A stretch of DNA of 64,000 bases from positions 164,953 to 228,952 of the forward strand of contig ONEX01000001.1 in NCBI GenBank assembly GCA_900316955.1. The letters run 5' to 3'. The translations under genes and the position numbers were made by a program. Positions 8,345-17,654 of this stretch are shown piece after piece (position 1 is the stretch's first letter; each line of letters starts with the position of its first letter). This stretch comes from an uncultured Bacteroidales bacterium. Its GTDB lineage: Bacteria; Bacteroidota; Bacteroidia; Bacteroidales; UBA932. The notes beneath the pieces are model-generated. The model did not search any database and had not been told where the DNA came from. It saw only the letters and a program-made list of their open reading frames with translations.

Positions 8345-8747
8345 CTTCGGCGATGTATTCGAAGACCTTGATGGTCAGGAGCTTTCCCTTCGCGTTGTAG
8401 TTGTACTGGGTCTTCTTGCGGCCGAACTCGTTGTATTCGTATTTCTTGACGGTTTCCAGCTTGTTGCGGTCGTTGTACACCATCTCCTTCACGCACTTGC
8501 CGTCCGCGCCGTACTCGAAGCGCTTGCGCCATTTCTGGCCCTCGGAGCCGTATTCGATCTCCTCGACCTTCTTGCCGTCGGCGTCGAAGGTGGTCACGTG
8601 GTCCAGCACCTTCTTCCCGCTCCGGGGCTCGGTGTTCCACTCCTTGATGACCAGGTTCTTCTTGTTGATCTTCTGGCCGGTATTCTGGGCCAGGGCCGGC
8701 GCCGCGAGCGCGAAGGCCAAGGCGATGATTGTCAGCAGCTTTTTCAT
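8337..8747 (-). CDS. secreted YD-repeat-like small protein
   Basis: About 136 residues. A signal peptide (MKKLLTIIALAFALAAPALA, cut before QNTGQK) is followed by imperfect beta-hairpin repeats of the type TTFDADGKKVEEIEYG, RFEYGADGKCVKEMVY, KKYEYNEFGRKKTQYN and NYNAKGKLLTIKV, similar to YD/RHS or MORN-like repeats. I choose ATG 8747 (MKKLL) over 8753 for the signal peptide. A -7 box TATCTTTGT (8754-8762, minus) lies 6 nt upstream, so the VTC module can be transcribed from here as well as by read-through from the beta-helix gene. Function unknown. Confidence 0.75.
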   Translation of the reverse strand: MKKLLTIIALAFALAAPALAQNTGQKINKKNLVIKEWNTEPRSGKKVLDHVTTFDADGKKVEEIEYGSEGQKWRKRFEYGADGKCVKEMVYNDRNKLETVKKYEYNEFGRKKTQYNYNAKGKLLTIKVFEYIAEDA

Positions 8748-8774
8748 AATCATACAAAGATACGAAAAAATACA

Positions 8775-10532
8775 TCACCAACCACCGGGCCCGCCATGGC
8801 CGCCACCGCCGGAGTAGGCGGACAGGTTGCACCCGCTTCCGCCGCTCACGGTGGCGCCGTCCGTGTAAGCGCCGTTGAACAAGGCCGTTCCGCCGCTGAC
8901 GGTGACGCCGTACTTCACGGAATCCAGCGAAGGAGCGGACAGCACCAGGGTAAGGTTCCCCGTCGACGGGGTCTTGAAAGCGCCGAGGACTTTCCCGTCC
9001 TTGTCGTAGAGGGCGTAGGCCGTATTGGCCTTCACGGTGCCGGCCGACCAGCAGGTCTGGGAGAGGGTGGCGCCGCTTTCCAGGCCGCCTACGGCGATGA
9101 CGGTGCCGCCGGTGAGATAGAGCTTCTTCTGCGCCTCCGAGTTCGCGTCCACGGCGAGTTCCGCGCCGCCGGAGCCGAGGGCGAAGACGATGCCGCCCTT
9201 GATGTAGAAGTTGCCGTTGGCGTCCAGGCCGTCGTTGCCGGTGGACTGGGCATAGACCGCCCCGCCGTCGATGGTGAAGTCGCCGCCGGCGTTGATGGCG
9301 TCGTCGATCGAATAGGCGTACACTTCGCCGCCGGTGACCTGGATGACGCCCTTGGCCTCGATGGCCTCGTGCTTGGCGCTCTTCGCCGTGACCTTTCCGC
9401 CGGAGATGTACAGATTGCCGTCGAACTTGATGCCCTTGGACGCGACGGAGTTGTCGGAGGAGGAACTGCTGCCTTGGCCGCCGCCGGGCCAGCCACCGTG
9501 ACCGCCGCCGGGGCCGAAGCCGCCGGAGGAGCTGGTCCCATAGTTCGCGCCGGTGACATTGACCGTGACCGTGCCGCCCTTGAAGTAGGCGACGTTGTCC
9601 CCGCTGATGCCCTTGGCGCCCGTGCCGGTACTGGTGACGTTCAGGACGCCGTCCACCATCTCGAAGCGGAGGTCCGCCTTGATGCCGGCGACGCCGGTGA
9701 GCTCGCCGTCCACCTCGCCCGCGGAGCCGGTGGTCTTGATCGTGGTCACGCCGCCGCCGATGTACACGAGCGTATCGGACGAGAACCCTTTCTTGCCGGT
9801 GCCGGAGACGTTCACGTCCACGGTTCCGTCACTGACGATGATGGACTCCTTGCCGCGGACGCCGTGACCGGCGCTGGAGGTGACCTTCACCGTGGGCGCG
9901 GCCATGAAACGGACATAGTCGTCGGAGGTGATGCCCGCCTTGCCGGTGGCATTGACGGTCAAAGTGCCGTCGCCGCTGAACACGAGCTGGCCTTCGGAGA
10001 AGAAGGCGGCCTTCTCGTCCTCGTCGGAGGGTGTCTGGGTGTAGGAAGCGCCGTCGGCCAGGGTGTTCGTGCCCTTCACGACCACGAACGTGCGCTTGTG
10101 GCTCTGGTTGTTGATGGCCGCGCCTTTCTTGTTCGTGAGGGTCAGTCCGTTGAGGAGGATTTCCTGCTTCTTGGTGCTGTACAGCTTGAAATATCCGTCG
10201 GTGGAGGTGCCGGATAGTTCGTAGATGACGGCTTCGCTGCCGTTGTTGGTGATGGTCACGCCGGCCCCGTCGGTGACGACGGTGAAGTCCGCGGTCGCGC
10301 CGGTGACCGTGGCGCCGCCGCCGCTGAAGGCGACCTTCACGGTGCGGGCGAAGGTGGTGTTGGCGACGTTGTCATCGTCCTTGTCGGTCTCGATGTTCGA
10401 GCCGGCGGTATCGTCGGCGTTGACAGGAGTGTCTGTCTCGTTGCCGGGAAGGGCTATGTCGATGGGGTCCTTCGTGCAGCCCTGCGTGGAAAGGGTGGCC
10501 AGGACCAGGAGGAGGGATAGGGTCTTTTCCAT
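8775..10532 (-). CDS. Cthe_2159-like beta-helix lipoprotein (carbohydrate-binding domain family)
   Basis: 585 residues. A lipoprotein signal (MEKTLSLLLVLATLSTQGC) is followed by an acidic linker and a right-handed beta-helix rich in short G/T/V repeats (LLNGLTLTNKKGAAINNQ, KGISGDNVAYFKGGTVTVNV, EAIEAKGVIQVTGGEVYAYS, DGLDANGNFYIKGGIVFALG). The residue pattern matches the Cthe_2159 family, whose founding member binds cellulose and acidic polysaccharide. A Gly/Ser/Pro-rich loop (GGFGPGGGHGGWPGGGQG) and a Gly-rich C-terminus (GGGGHGGPGGW) interrupt and end the helix. It is the first gene of the VTC operon, divergent from the LytS/LytTR genes. Likely a surface or periplasmic scaffold. Confidence 0.8.
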   Translation of the reverse strand: MEKTLSLLLVLATLSTQGCTKDPIDIALPGNETDTPVNADDTAGSNIETDKDDDNVANTTFARTVKVAFSGGGATVTGATADFTVVTDGAGVTITNNGSEAVIYELSGTSTDGYFKLYSTKKQEILLNGLTLTNKKGAAINNQSHKRTFVVVKGTNTLADGASYTQTPSDEDEKAAFFSEGQLVFSGDGTLTVNATGKAGITSDDYVRFMAAPTVKVTSSAGHGVRGKESIIVSDGTVDVNVSGTGKKGFSSDTLVYIGGGVTTIKTTGSAGEVDGELTGVAGIKADLRFEMVDGVLNVTSTGTGAKGISGDNVAYFKGGTVTVNVTGANYGTSSSGGFGPGGGHGGWPGGGQGSSSSSDNSVASKGIKFDGNLYISGGKVTAKSAKHEAIEAKGVIQVTGGEVYAYSIDDAINAGGDFTIDGGAVYAQSTGNDGLDANGNFYIKGGIVFALGSGGAELAVDANSEAQKKLYLTGGTVIAVGGLESGATLSQTCWSAGTVKANTAYALYDKDGKVLGAFKTPSTGNLTLVLSAPSLDSVKYGVTVSGGTALFNGAYTDGATVSGGSGCNLSAYSGGGGHGGPGGW

Positions 10533-10605
10533 AACTGCTTCGGTTTTTCGTTACACGTCAAGTACTTGCCGGTGACAAGAAAATCAACAATCCGGCCTTG
10601 TGGAA

Positions 10606-10641
10606 ATTCTTTCAGCGAAAAGGGCGATTCTTTCAGCGAAA
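10606..10641. promoter_or_regulatory. 15-bp direct repeat with 21-bp period; candidate LytTR operator
   Basis: The 15-mer ATTCTTTCAGCGAAA occurs perfectly twice, at 10606-10620 and 10627-10641, a 21-bp period (two helical turns). It lies in the divergent intergenic region between the beta-helix operon and the LytS/LytTR pair, ending 25 bp upstream of the kinase -7 box TATTTTTGC (10667-10675), which has no TTTG at the -33 position. LytTR-domain regulators bind tandem direct repeats with about this period. Binding by the adjacent regulator is inferred. Confidence 0.6.
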
Positions 10642-10682
10642 TGGAACGGGAATGAAGAAAGTTTCGTATTTTTGCTACAGGC

Positions 10683-11765
10683 ATGAGACAGATGGAAAAA
10701 GAAAAGAAACAGGAGGTTGTCATCTACGGCATCCTCTGGTTCGTCATCCTGACCATCGTCCCCGTGATCATGTTTTTCCAGGGGTATACGATGAGGATCC
10801 CCTTCCGGTTCGAAGATTTGCTGCACATCTGGCTGGGCATCCTGCCGTTCTTCGTCCTGTTCCTGTTCCATGACTTCCTGGCCACCCCGCTGCTGCTGGA
10901 AAAAAGAAATCTCGCTGCGTATATCGGGGCTCTCCTGGGTCTGACGGTGCTGTTTGCGGCCTATATCTGGGCGAGCCGGGGAGCGCCGGGCGGTCCGCCT
11001 CCGCCCGGCGGCCAGGCCCCGCCTTCGCCCGGGGGCCGGGAACTGCCGACGACCCCGGAGGTGCTGAAGGTGATCATGGGCCTGCTCATGATGGGGGTGA
11101 ACGTGGGCGTGAAGTATTATATGAAGTCCGTCCGCGGCGAGCGCCGGATGCAGGAGCTGCAGGCGGAGAACCTGGGCCGTCAGCTGGAAACCCTCCGCTA
11201 CCAGATCAATCCGCACTTCTTCATGAACACCCTGAACAACATCCACGCGCTCGTGGACATCGACCCGGAGCAGGCGAAGGCGAGCATCGAGGAGTTCTCG
11301 AAGATGATGCGGCATGTCCTTTACGAAGGAGACCGGCCCACCATCCCCCTGGCGAAGGAAATGGATTTCCTCCGCCATTACGTGTACCTGATGAAACTGC
11401 GGTATGCCGATACCGTCCGCGTCGTCCTTTCCCTGCCGGACAAGAACGAAGGCGCCGAGATACCCCCCCTGATGCTGACCACTTTCGTGGAGAACGCGTT
11501 CAAGCACGGCATCAGCTACGAGAAGCCGTCCTTCGTGCATGTAACCTTGTCGGTGGAGGACGGAAAGATCGTTTTCCACTGCGTGAACAGCCGGCGGGAA
11601 CCCGTGAAGTCGGACCATACCGGCGTCGGCCTCGTGAATGTCCGGAGACGGCTGGACCTGCTGTACGGCGACCGCTATACGCTGCATATCGACCAGAGCG
11701 GGGATGTGTATGACGTTCTGCTGCTGTTCCCCGCGACGGCAAACTTGAAAAAGGAGGGGGCATGA
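10683..11765 (+). CDS. LytS-type sensor histidine kinase (His_kinase family)
   Basis: 360 residues. Three to four N-terminal membrane helices (about residues 12-30, 40-65, 75-95, 128-142) are interrupted by a Pro/Gly-rich loop (GAPGGPPPPGGQAPPSPGG) that is probably extracytoplasmic. The kinase core follows: QINPHFFMNTLNNIHALV contains the phospho-acceptor His, FVENAFKHG is the N box and TGVGLVNVRRRL the G box. This is the short LytS/YehU-like architecture without HAMP or PAS domain. Its stop overlaps the regulator start by 4 nt. The -7 box TATTTTTGC ends 7 nt before the ATG. Confidence 0.9.
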   Translation: MRQMEKEKKQEVVIYGILWFVILTIVPVIMFFQGYTMRIPFRFEDLLHIWLGILPFFVLFLFHDFLATPLLLEKRNLAAYIGALLGLTVLFAAYIWASRGAPGGPPPPGGQAPPSPGGRELPTTPEVLKVIMGLLMMGVNVGVKYYMKSVRGERRMQELQAENLGRQLETLRYQINPHFFMNTLNNIHALVDIDPEQAKASIEEFSKMMRHVLYEGDRPTIPLAKEMDFLRHYVYLMKLRYADTVRVVLSLPDKNEGAEIPPLMLTTFVENAFKHGISYEKPSFVHVTLSVEDGKIVFHCVNSRREPVKSDHTGVGLVNVRRRLDLLYGDRYTLHIDQSGDVYDVLLLFPATANLKKEGA

Positions 11766-12457
11766 TCCGGGTGGTGACCATCGATGACGAGCCGCTGGCG
11801 CTGCGCCAGCTGGAAATCTATATCGGGAAGATTCCGTACCTGGAGCTCATCGCCGCGTGCCCGTCGGCCGCGGCGGCGCGGCCTTACGTGGAGCAGGCGG
11901 ACGTCCTGTATGTGGACATCAATATGCCGGACCTGTCGGGCATGGACTTCGTGCGTTCGCTGGAGCATCCGCCGCTGGTCGTCTTCACGACGGCCTATTC
12001 CGAGTACGCCCTGGACAGCTACAAGGTCCATGCGGCCGACTACCTCCTGAAACCCTTCAGTTTCCAGGAGTTCGAGGTGTCGGCGGCGCATCTGCGGGAC
12101 CGGATCGAGGCGTCCCGTCCCCGGGCGGAAGCCCGGCCTGAAACCTTGACCTTCCGGGCGGATTACAAGACCGTCCGGGTGGAGCCCGACCGCATCCGGT
12201 ACGTGGAAAGCATGAGCGAATACCTGAAAATCTGGCTCCGGGACGAGCCGGCGCCGCTGGTGGTCCTGTACAGCCTGAAGCGGCTCGCGGAGCAGCTGCC
12301 GGAGGACCGCTTCCTCCGCATCCATCGCTCCTACCTCGTACACCTTTCGGAAATCCGCGAATATTCCCGCACGTCCGTCACGCTGGAAGGCGGTCCCACC
12401 TTGCCTGTGGGCGACCTCTACCGTCCGGCGCTCGCCGCCGTTCTTTCGGGGAAATAA
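11762..12457 (+). CDS. LytTR-family response regulator
   Basis: 231 residues. A receiver domain (residues 1-118) has acidic pocket IDDE, phospho-acceptor Asp in VLYVDINMPDLSG, the T/S switch in FTTAYSEYALDSY and Lys in YLLKPF. The LytTR DNA-binding domain (about 135-231) shows RIRYVESMSEYLKIWL and RFLRIHRSYLVHLSEI. It is the cognate partner of the upstream kinase (4-nt overlap). The perfect 21-bp-period repeat at 10606-10641 is the obvious candidate target, linking the pair to itself and to the divergent beta-helix/VTC operon. It ends 4 nt from the convergent PBP4 gene with no terminator between. Confidence 0.92.
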   Translation: MIRVVTIDDEPLALRQLEIYIGKIPYLELIAACPSAAAARPYVEQADVLYVDINMPDLSGMDFVRSLEHPPLVVFTTAYSEYALDSYKVHAADYLLKPFSFQEFEVSAAHLRDRIEASRPRAEARPETLTFRADYKTVRVEPDRIRYVESMSEYLKIWLRDEPAPLVVLYSLKRLAEQLPEDRFLRIHRSYLVHLSEIREYSRTSVTLEGGPTLPVGDLYRPALAAVLSGK

Positions 12458-12461
12458 ATCG

Positions 12462-13928
12462 CTACAGCATCGCTTCGATCAGGCCGCCCAGCGTCTCGCG
12501 CAGGGCGGCCGTTTTCGCGGTGGCCCCGTTCACCATCAGGGAAAAGATGCGGGCGGGCTTGCCCTGCTCGTCCAGGATGTAGCCGCTGTAGCAAAGGACG
12601 CCGTCCATCGACCCGCTCTTGACGCGGATGCGGGCTTTCTGGGCGGGCGTGAGCTTGGGAAGGAGCGTGTTCAGCGTGCCCTCGCCCGGCTGCGGGAGGC
12701 TGGCGAGGAAGGCGTCGAAGCCGCGGGAGCGGGTCATCGACCGCAGGAACGAGACCAGGAAGGCGGGCGAGGCGGAGTTCAGGCGCGACAGGCCGCTGCC
12801 GTCCTCGAGGCGGATGCCGGCCAGGTCGCTGTCCATCAGCCCCTCCAGCACTTCGTAAACCGCCACGCGGCAGCTGTCGTACACGGCGATGCCGGAAGCT
12901 TTCTCGCCCATCTGGCGGAAGAGGGCCTCTGCGTAGAAATTGTCACTGAGGACGTTCGTCTGGCGGACGATCTTCGAGAGGACGGGCGAGGCGGACTGGC
13001 CGAGCACCTGCGGGGTGCCGGCCTTGTACGCGGGGACGAAGTCCGCGCCCCGGACGTAGCCGCCGCGGTCGATGTCGGCATAGCCGCCCGAGATGTCCCA
13101 GCCCGTGTCGCGGAGGTTCTGCCAGAAATAGTAGGCGCAGGTGAGGGCGCCGTACTTGTTCGCGAAATGCTCCAGCTTGGGCTTGCGGTCGATGGAATAG
13201 GTGCCGCGCATCTCCGCATAGGGCGCCAGGTCGGTGGTGTACAGGTACAAACTGTTGCCGGTGCCTGCGGGCCCGGTCGACGTGCGGTTGCTGAAGTGCA
13301 TCCAGGGGGTGTCGGGGAAGCGCTGGGTCACCTTGACCGGCTCGTCCGCGGCCCCCGCCGAGACCAGGTAGTCCACGGCGTTCTCATAGTAGCTGAGCGC
13401 GCTGCAGCCGGCTCCGTAATAAGTGCCGGTGTCATCATAGCCCCAGGTCGTGTTCTCCAGATGGCCCTCGTAGGCCCGTCCGTCGCCGATGATGCGGCCG
13501 TCGATGCGGCTGATTCCGGCATCCTTGAGCATCGACTTCCAGCGCCAGAACAGGGCGTCCGGCTTCACGGCGACGGTGTCCGTGACGCCGAGGGTGGGGT
13601 CGCCCCCGCCGATGATGTACACGTCCCCGTGCAGGGTGCCGTCCTCCACGGTGCCGGTGTAGCCGATGCCCGTCTCGAACCGGAAATCCGGCCCGAGGGC
13701 GTGCAGCGCCGTGCCCGTGGTGACGAGCTTGAGGTTGGAGGCCGGCACCAGGCGGCGGCCGGGCTCCCGGCTCGCCACGACGTGCCCGGCGGCGTCCTGC
13801 ACCATCACCCCCACGACCGCCCCCTTGAGCGGCTCCACCGCCACGGCCTGGTCCACTTTCTGCTGCAGCGTCTGCGCCTGCAGCCCGAGGCACATCACCA
13901 GCGCCCCGACAAACATCATCTTCCGCAT
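12462..13928 (-). CDS. dacB: PBP4-type D-alanyl-D-alanine carboxypeptidase/endopeptidase
   Basis: 488 residues from ATG 13928 (MRKMMFVGALVMCLGLQAQ signal peptide); the longer frame upstream crosses the promoter and is rejected. Penicillin-binding motifs are SxxK in PASNLKLVTT, an SGLSRLNS segment at the SxN position, and KSG in RVKSGSMDGVL (KTG variant). The S13-family insertion domains lie between the first and second motifs. It trims peptidoglycan peptides in the periplasm. The -7 box TATCTTTGC (13932-13940, minus) ends 3 nt before the ATG, implying a leaderless transcript; it is back to back with the galE promoter. Confidence 0.92.
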   Translation of the reverse strand: MRKMMFVGALVMCLGLQAQTLQQKVDQAVAVEPLKGAVVGVMVQDAAGHVVASREPGRRLVPASNLKLVTTGTALHALGPDFRFETGIGYTGTVEDGTLHGDVYIIGGGDPTLGVTDTVAVKPDALFWRWKSMLKDAGISRIDGRIIGDGRAYEGHLENTTWGYDDTGTYYGAGCSALSYYENAVDYLVSAGAADEPVKVTQRFPDTPWMHFSNRTSTGPAGTGNSLYLYTTDLAPYAEMRGTYSIDRKPKLEHFANKYGALTCAYYFWQNLRDTGWDISGGYADIDRGGYVRGADFVPAYKAGTPQVLGQSASPVLSKIVRQTNVLSDNFYAEALFRQMGEKASGIAVYDSCRVAVYEVLEGLMDSDLAGIRLEDGSGLSRLNSASPAFLVSFLRSMTRSRGFDAFLASLPQPGEGTLNTLLPKLTPAQKARIRVKSGSMDGVLCYSGYILDEQGKPARIFSLMVNGATAKTAALRETLGGLIEAML

Positions 13929-13980
13929 ACTGCAAAGATAGGTTTTTTTCGTATCTTTGCTATCTGCTATTCTAAACGAT

Positions 13981-15009
13981 ATGAAAAAGACAGTGCTTGT
14001 GTCCGGCGGGGCGGGGTTCATCGGGAGCCACGTCACCGTGGAACTGATCGAGGCGGGCTACGATGTGGTGGTCGCCGATAATTTCTCCAACTGCGACCTC
14101 ACCTGCTTCGAGGGGGTGAAGAAGATCACCGGGCGGGACGACATCCCGCTGGTGGAGATGGACTTCTGCGACGCGGAAGCCGTGCGGAAGATCTTCGCCG
14201 ACTATCCCATTGACGCGGTCATCCATTTCGCGGCGTTCAAGGCCGTGGGCGAGTCCGTCGCGAAGCCGCTGATGTACTATCAGAACAACCTCCTGAGCTT
14301 CATGAACGTGCTCCAGGCCGCGCAGGAAAAGGGCGGCTGCAACGTGCTGTTCTCCTCCTCCGCCACCGTCTATGGCGAGCCCGAGGTCGTGCCCGTCACG
14401 GAAAAGACCCCGCGCAAGCCGGCGATGTCGCCGTACGGCAACACCAAGACCATGTGCGAGGACATCCTCCGCGACACGGTGAAGGCCAACGGCGGCGCCG
14501 TCAAGGGCATCCTCCTGCGCTACTTCAACCCCATCGGCGCGCACCCGAGCGCCCTCATCGGCGAGCTCCCGCGCGGCGTCCCGAACAACCTGGTGCCGTA
14601 CATCACCCAGACCGCCATCGGCAAGCGCGAGTGCCTCAGCATCTTCGGCAACGACTATCCCACCCCGGACGGCACCTGCCTCCGCGACTACATCGACATC
14701 GTGGACCTCGCCAAGGCCCATGTGTACGCGGTCACCCGCATGATCGACGGGAAGATGAAGGAGGACTGCGAGGTCTTCAACATCGGCACCGGCCGGCCCG
14801 TCTCCGTGCTGGAGCTGGTCTTCGCCTTCGAGAAGGTGAACGGCGTCCCGGTCCCGCACAAGTTCGCCCCGCGACGCCCTGGCGACGTCACCGCCATCTG
14901 GGCCGATCCGACCCTCGCCAACGAAGAGATGGGCTGGAAAGCCACCCGCACCGTCGAGGAAACCCTCGCCGCCGCCTGGGCCTGGGAGAAGCACCTGGCC
15001 GAGCAATGA
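13981..15009 (+). CDS. galE: UDP-glucose 4-epimerase
   Basis: 342 residues. Rossmann-fold NAD-binding motif GGAGFIGSH, short-chain dehydrogenase catalytic SSSATVYG and YGNTK (Tyr/Lys), and the GalE segments LRYFNPIGAHPS, PDGTCLRDYIDIVD and FNIGTGRPVSV. It interconverts UDP-glucose and UDP-galactose (possibly N-acetylated forms) for surface glycans. Start at 13981 (MKKTVLVSGG); the -7 box TATCTTTGC is at 13952-13960, 20 nt upstream, and faces the PBP4 promoter. The stop overlaps the next ATG by 4 nt. Confidence 0.95.
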   Translation: MKKTVLVSGGAGFIGSHVTVELIEAGYDVVVADNFSNCDLTCFEGVKKITGRDDIPLVEMDFCDAEAVRKIFADYPIDAVIHFAAFKAVGESVAKPLMYYQNNLLSFMNVLQAAQEKGGCNVLFSSSATVYGEPEVVPVTEKTPRKPAMSPYGNTKTMCEDILRDTVKANGGAVKGILLRYFNPIGAHPSALIGELPRGVPNNLVPYITQTAIGKRECLSIFGNDYPTPDGTCLRDYIDIVDLAKAHVYAVTRMIDGKMKEDCEVFNIGTGRPVSVLELVFAFEKVNGVPVPHKFAPRRPGDVTAIWADPTLANEEMGWKATRTVEETLAAAWAWEKHLAEQ

Positions 15010-15860
15010 GGCGCCTGAGGTTCATCCTCGTTGCGTTCCTCTGCCTCGTCCTGGACGCGACGGCGGCGGAAACCGTCCGCTACACGATGAAATACAAGGG
15101 CGAAGTCCGCACCTATTGGCTCTATGTCCCGGAAGGGGCCGGTCCGGCTACGCCGCTGGTCCTGGTCCTGCACGGCTACGGCGGCAGCGCCGAGGGCTAC
15201 TGCCCGTCGATGCTGGAAGTCGCCGAGCGCGAAGGCTTCGCCGTGTGCTATCCACAGGGCGAGAAGGATGCGAAGGGAAAGACCGGCTGGAACGTCGGTT
15301 ACGACGTCCAGCAGGGCCTGGAGCGGGACGACGTGGGCTTTGTCAAGGCCCTGGTCAAGCACCTCCGCAAGACGCATCGCATCGGCAAGGACAATGTCTT
15401 CATGTCCGGCATGTCCAACGGGGGAGAGATGACCTATTTCATGGCCTACCGGTATCCGGACCTGTTCCGGGCCTATGCCACCATCGCCGGCCTGACGATG
15501 CAGTGGGCCTACAAGGAATGGAAGGCGAAGAAGCCCGTTCCGCTGATGGAAGTCCACGGCACCGCCGACAAGACTTCCATGTGGGAAGGCGATCCCACGG
15601 ACACGGGCGGCTGGGGCGCGTATATCGCCGTGCCCGCGGCCGTGGGCTACTGGGCCGCGCAGGCCCGCTGCACGCACGAGGAAACGACGACGCTGCCGCA
15701 GAAGGGCGAGCATCCCGTCGTCCTGCACCGCTACCTGGGCGGGGACGACGGAATCGAGGTCCGGCTGTACGAAGTGCAGGGTGCCAAGCACAGCTGGCAC
15801 CTCGCCGATATGGACACCTGTGAGGAAATGTGGGCGTTTTTCCGCCAGTATCTGAAATAA
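15006..15860 (+). CDS. secreted PHB-depolymerase/LpqC-like esterase
   Basis: 284 residues. Signal peptide (MRRLRFILVAFLCLVLDATA, cut before AETVRY), then an alpha/beta hydrolase of the poly(3-hydroxybutyrate) depolymerase/feruloyl esterase type: LVLHGYGGSAEGY (oxyanion region), nucleophile elbow GMSNGG, EVHGTADKTSMWEG, and a C-terminal His in AKHSWH. Likely periplasmic and acting on ester-linked plant or polymer substrates; the natural substrate is not readable. It is co-transcribed with galE through an ATGA overlap. Confidence 0.85.
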   Translation: MRRLRFILVAFLCLVLDATAAETVRYTMKYKGEVRTYWLYVPEGAGPATPLVLVLHGYGGSAEGYCPSMLEVAEREGFAVCYPQGEKDAKGKTGWNVGYDVQQGLERDDVGFVKALVKHLRKTHRIGKDNVFMSGMSNGGEMTYFMAYRYPDLFRAYATIAGLTMQWAYKEWKAKKPVPLMEVHGTADKTSMWEGDPTDTGGWGAYIAVPAAVGYWAAQARCTHEETTTLPQKGEHPVVLHRYLGGDDGIEVRLYEVQGAKHSWHLADMDTCEEMWAFFRQYLK

Positions 15861-15866
15861 AATCAC

Positions 15867-15875
15867 TATATTTGT
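15867..15875 (+). promoter_or_regulatory. -7 box of the ATP synthase operon
   Basis: TATATTTGT fits TAnnTTTG and lies 22 nt upstream of the atpD ATG, starting 6 nt after the esterase stop. No TTTG is seen 20 nt upstream. No other promoter-like box was noticed between the ATP synthase genes. Confidence 0.5.
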
Positions 15876-15882
15876 AGATTGA

Positions 15883-17408
<1,526 letters not shown>

Positions 17409-17409
<1 letters not shown>

Positions 17410-17654
17410 TGGACGTAATCAAGCTGCATATCGTATCGCCCGAGCGGACGCTCGTGGAGCAGGCGGTGTCCTCCGTGACGCTGCCGGGGACCATCGGCCC
17501 GTTCATGGTCCTGAAGGACCACGCGCCCATCATCTCCTCCCTGGAGAAGGGCGATATCGTGTACGTTTCCGGCGGCAAGGAATCCCGCCTTCCCATCCGC
17601 GAAGGCTTCGTGGAAGTGCTTGACAACCAAGTGGACGTTTGCGTGGAAGTATGA
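17409..17654 (+). CDS. atpC: ATP synthase F1 epsilon subunit (short form)
   Basis: 81 residues. Only the N-terminal beta-sandwich is present (LHIVSPERTLVEQAVSSVTLPGTIGPFMVL...), without the C-terminal helical hairpin that inhibits ATP hydrolysis in longer epsilon subunits. This short form is usual in Bacteroidota. It overlaps atpD by one base and atpB by 4 nt (ATGA). Confidence 0.93.

Noticed and set aside
8241-10217. 658-codon plus-strand ORF opposite the beta-helix and VTC genes
   Set aside because: It is the antisense shadow of GC-rich coding sequence; the minus-strand frames have signal peptides, family motifs and operon spacing, while this one has low-complexity composition and no motif. 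The same applies to the other long antisense ORFs across 3-55 kb.
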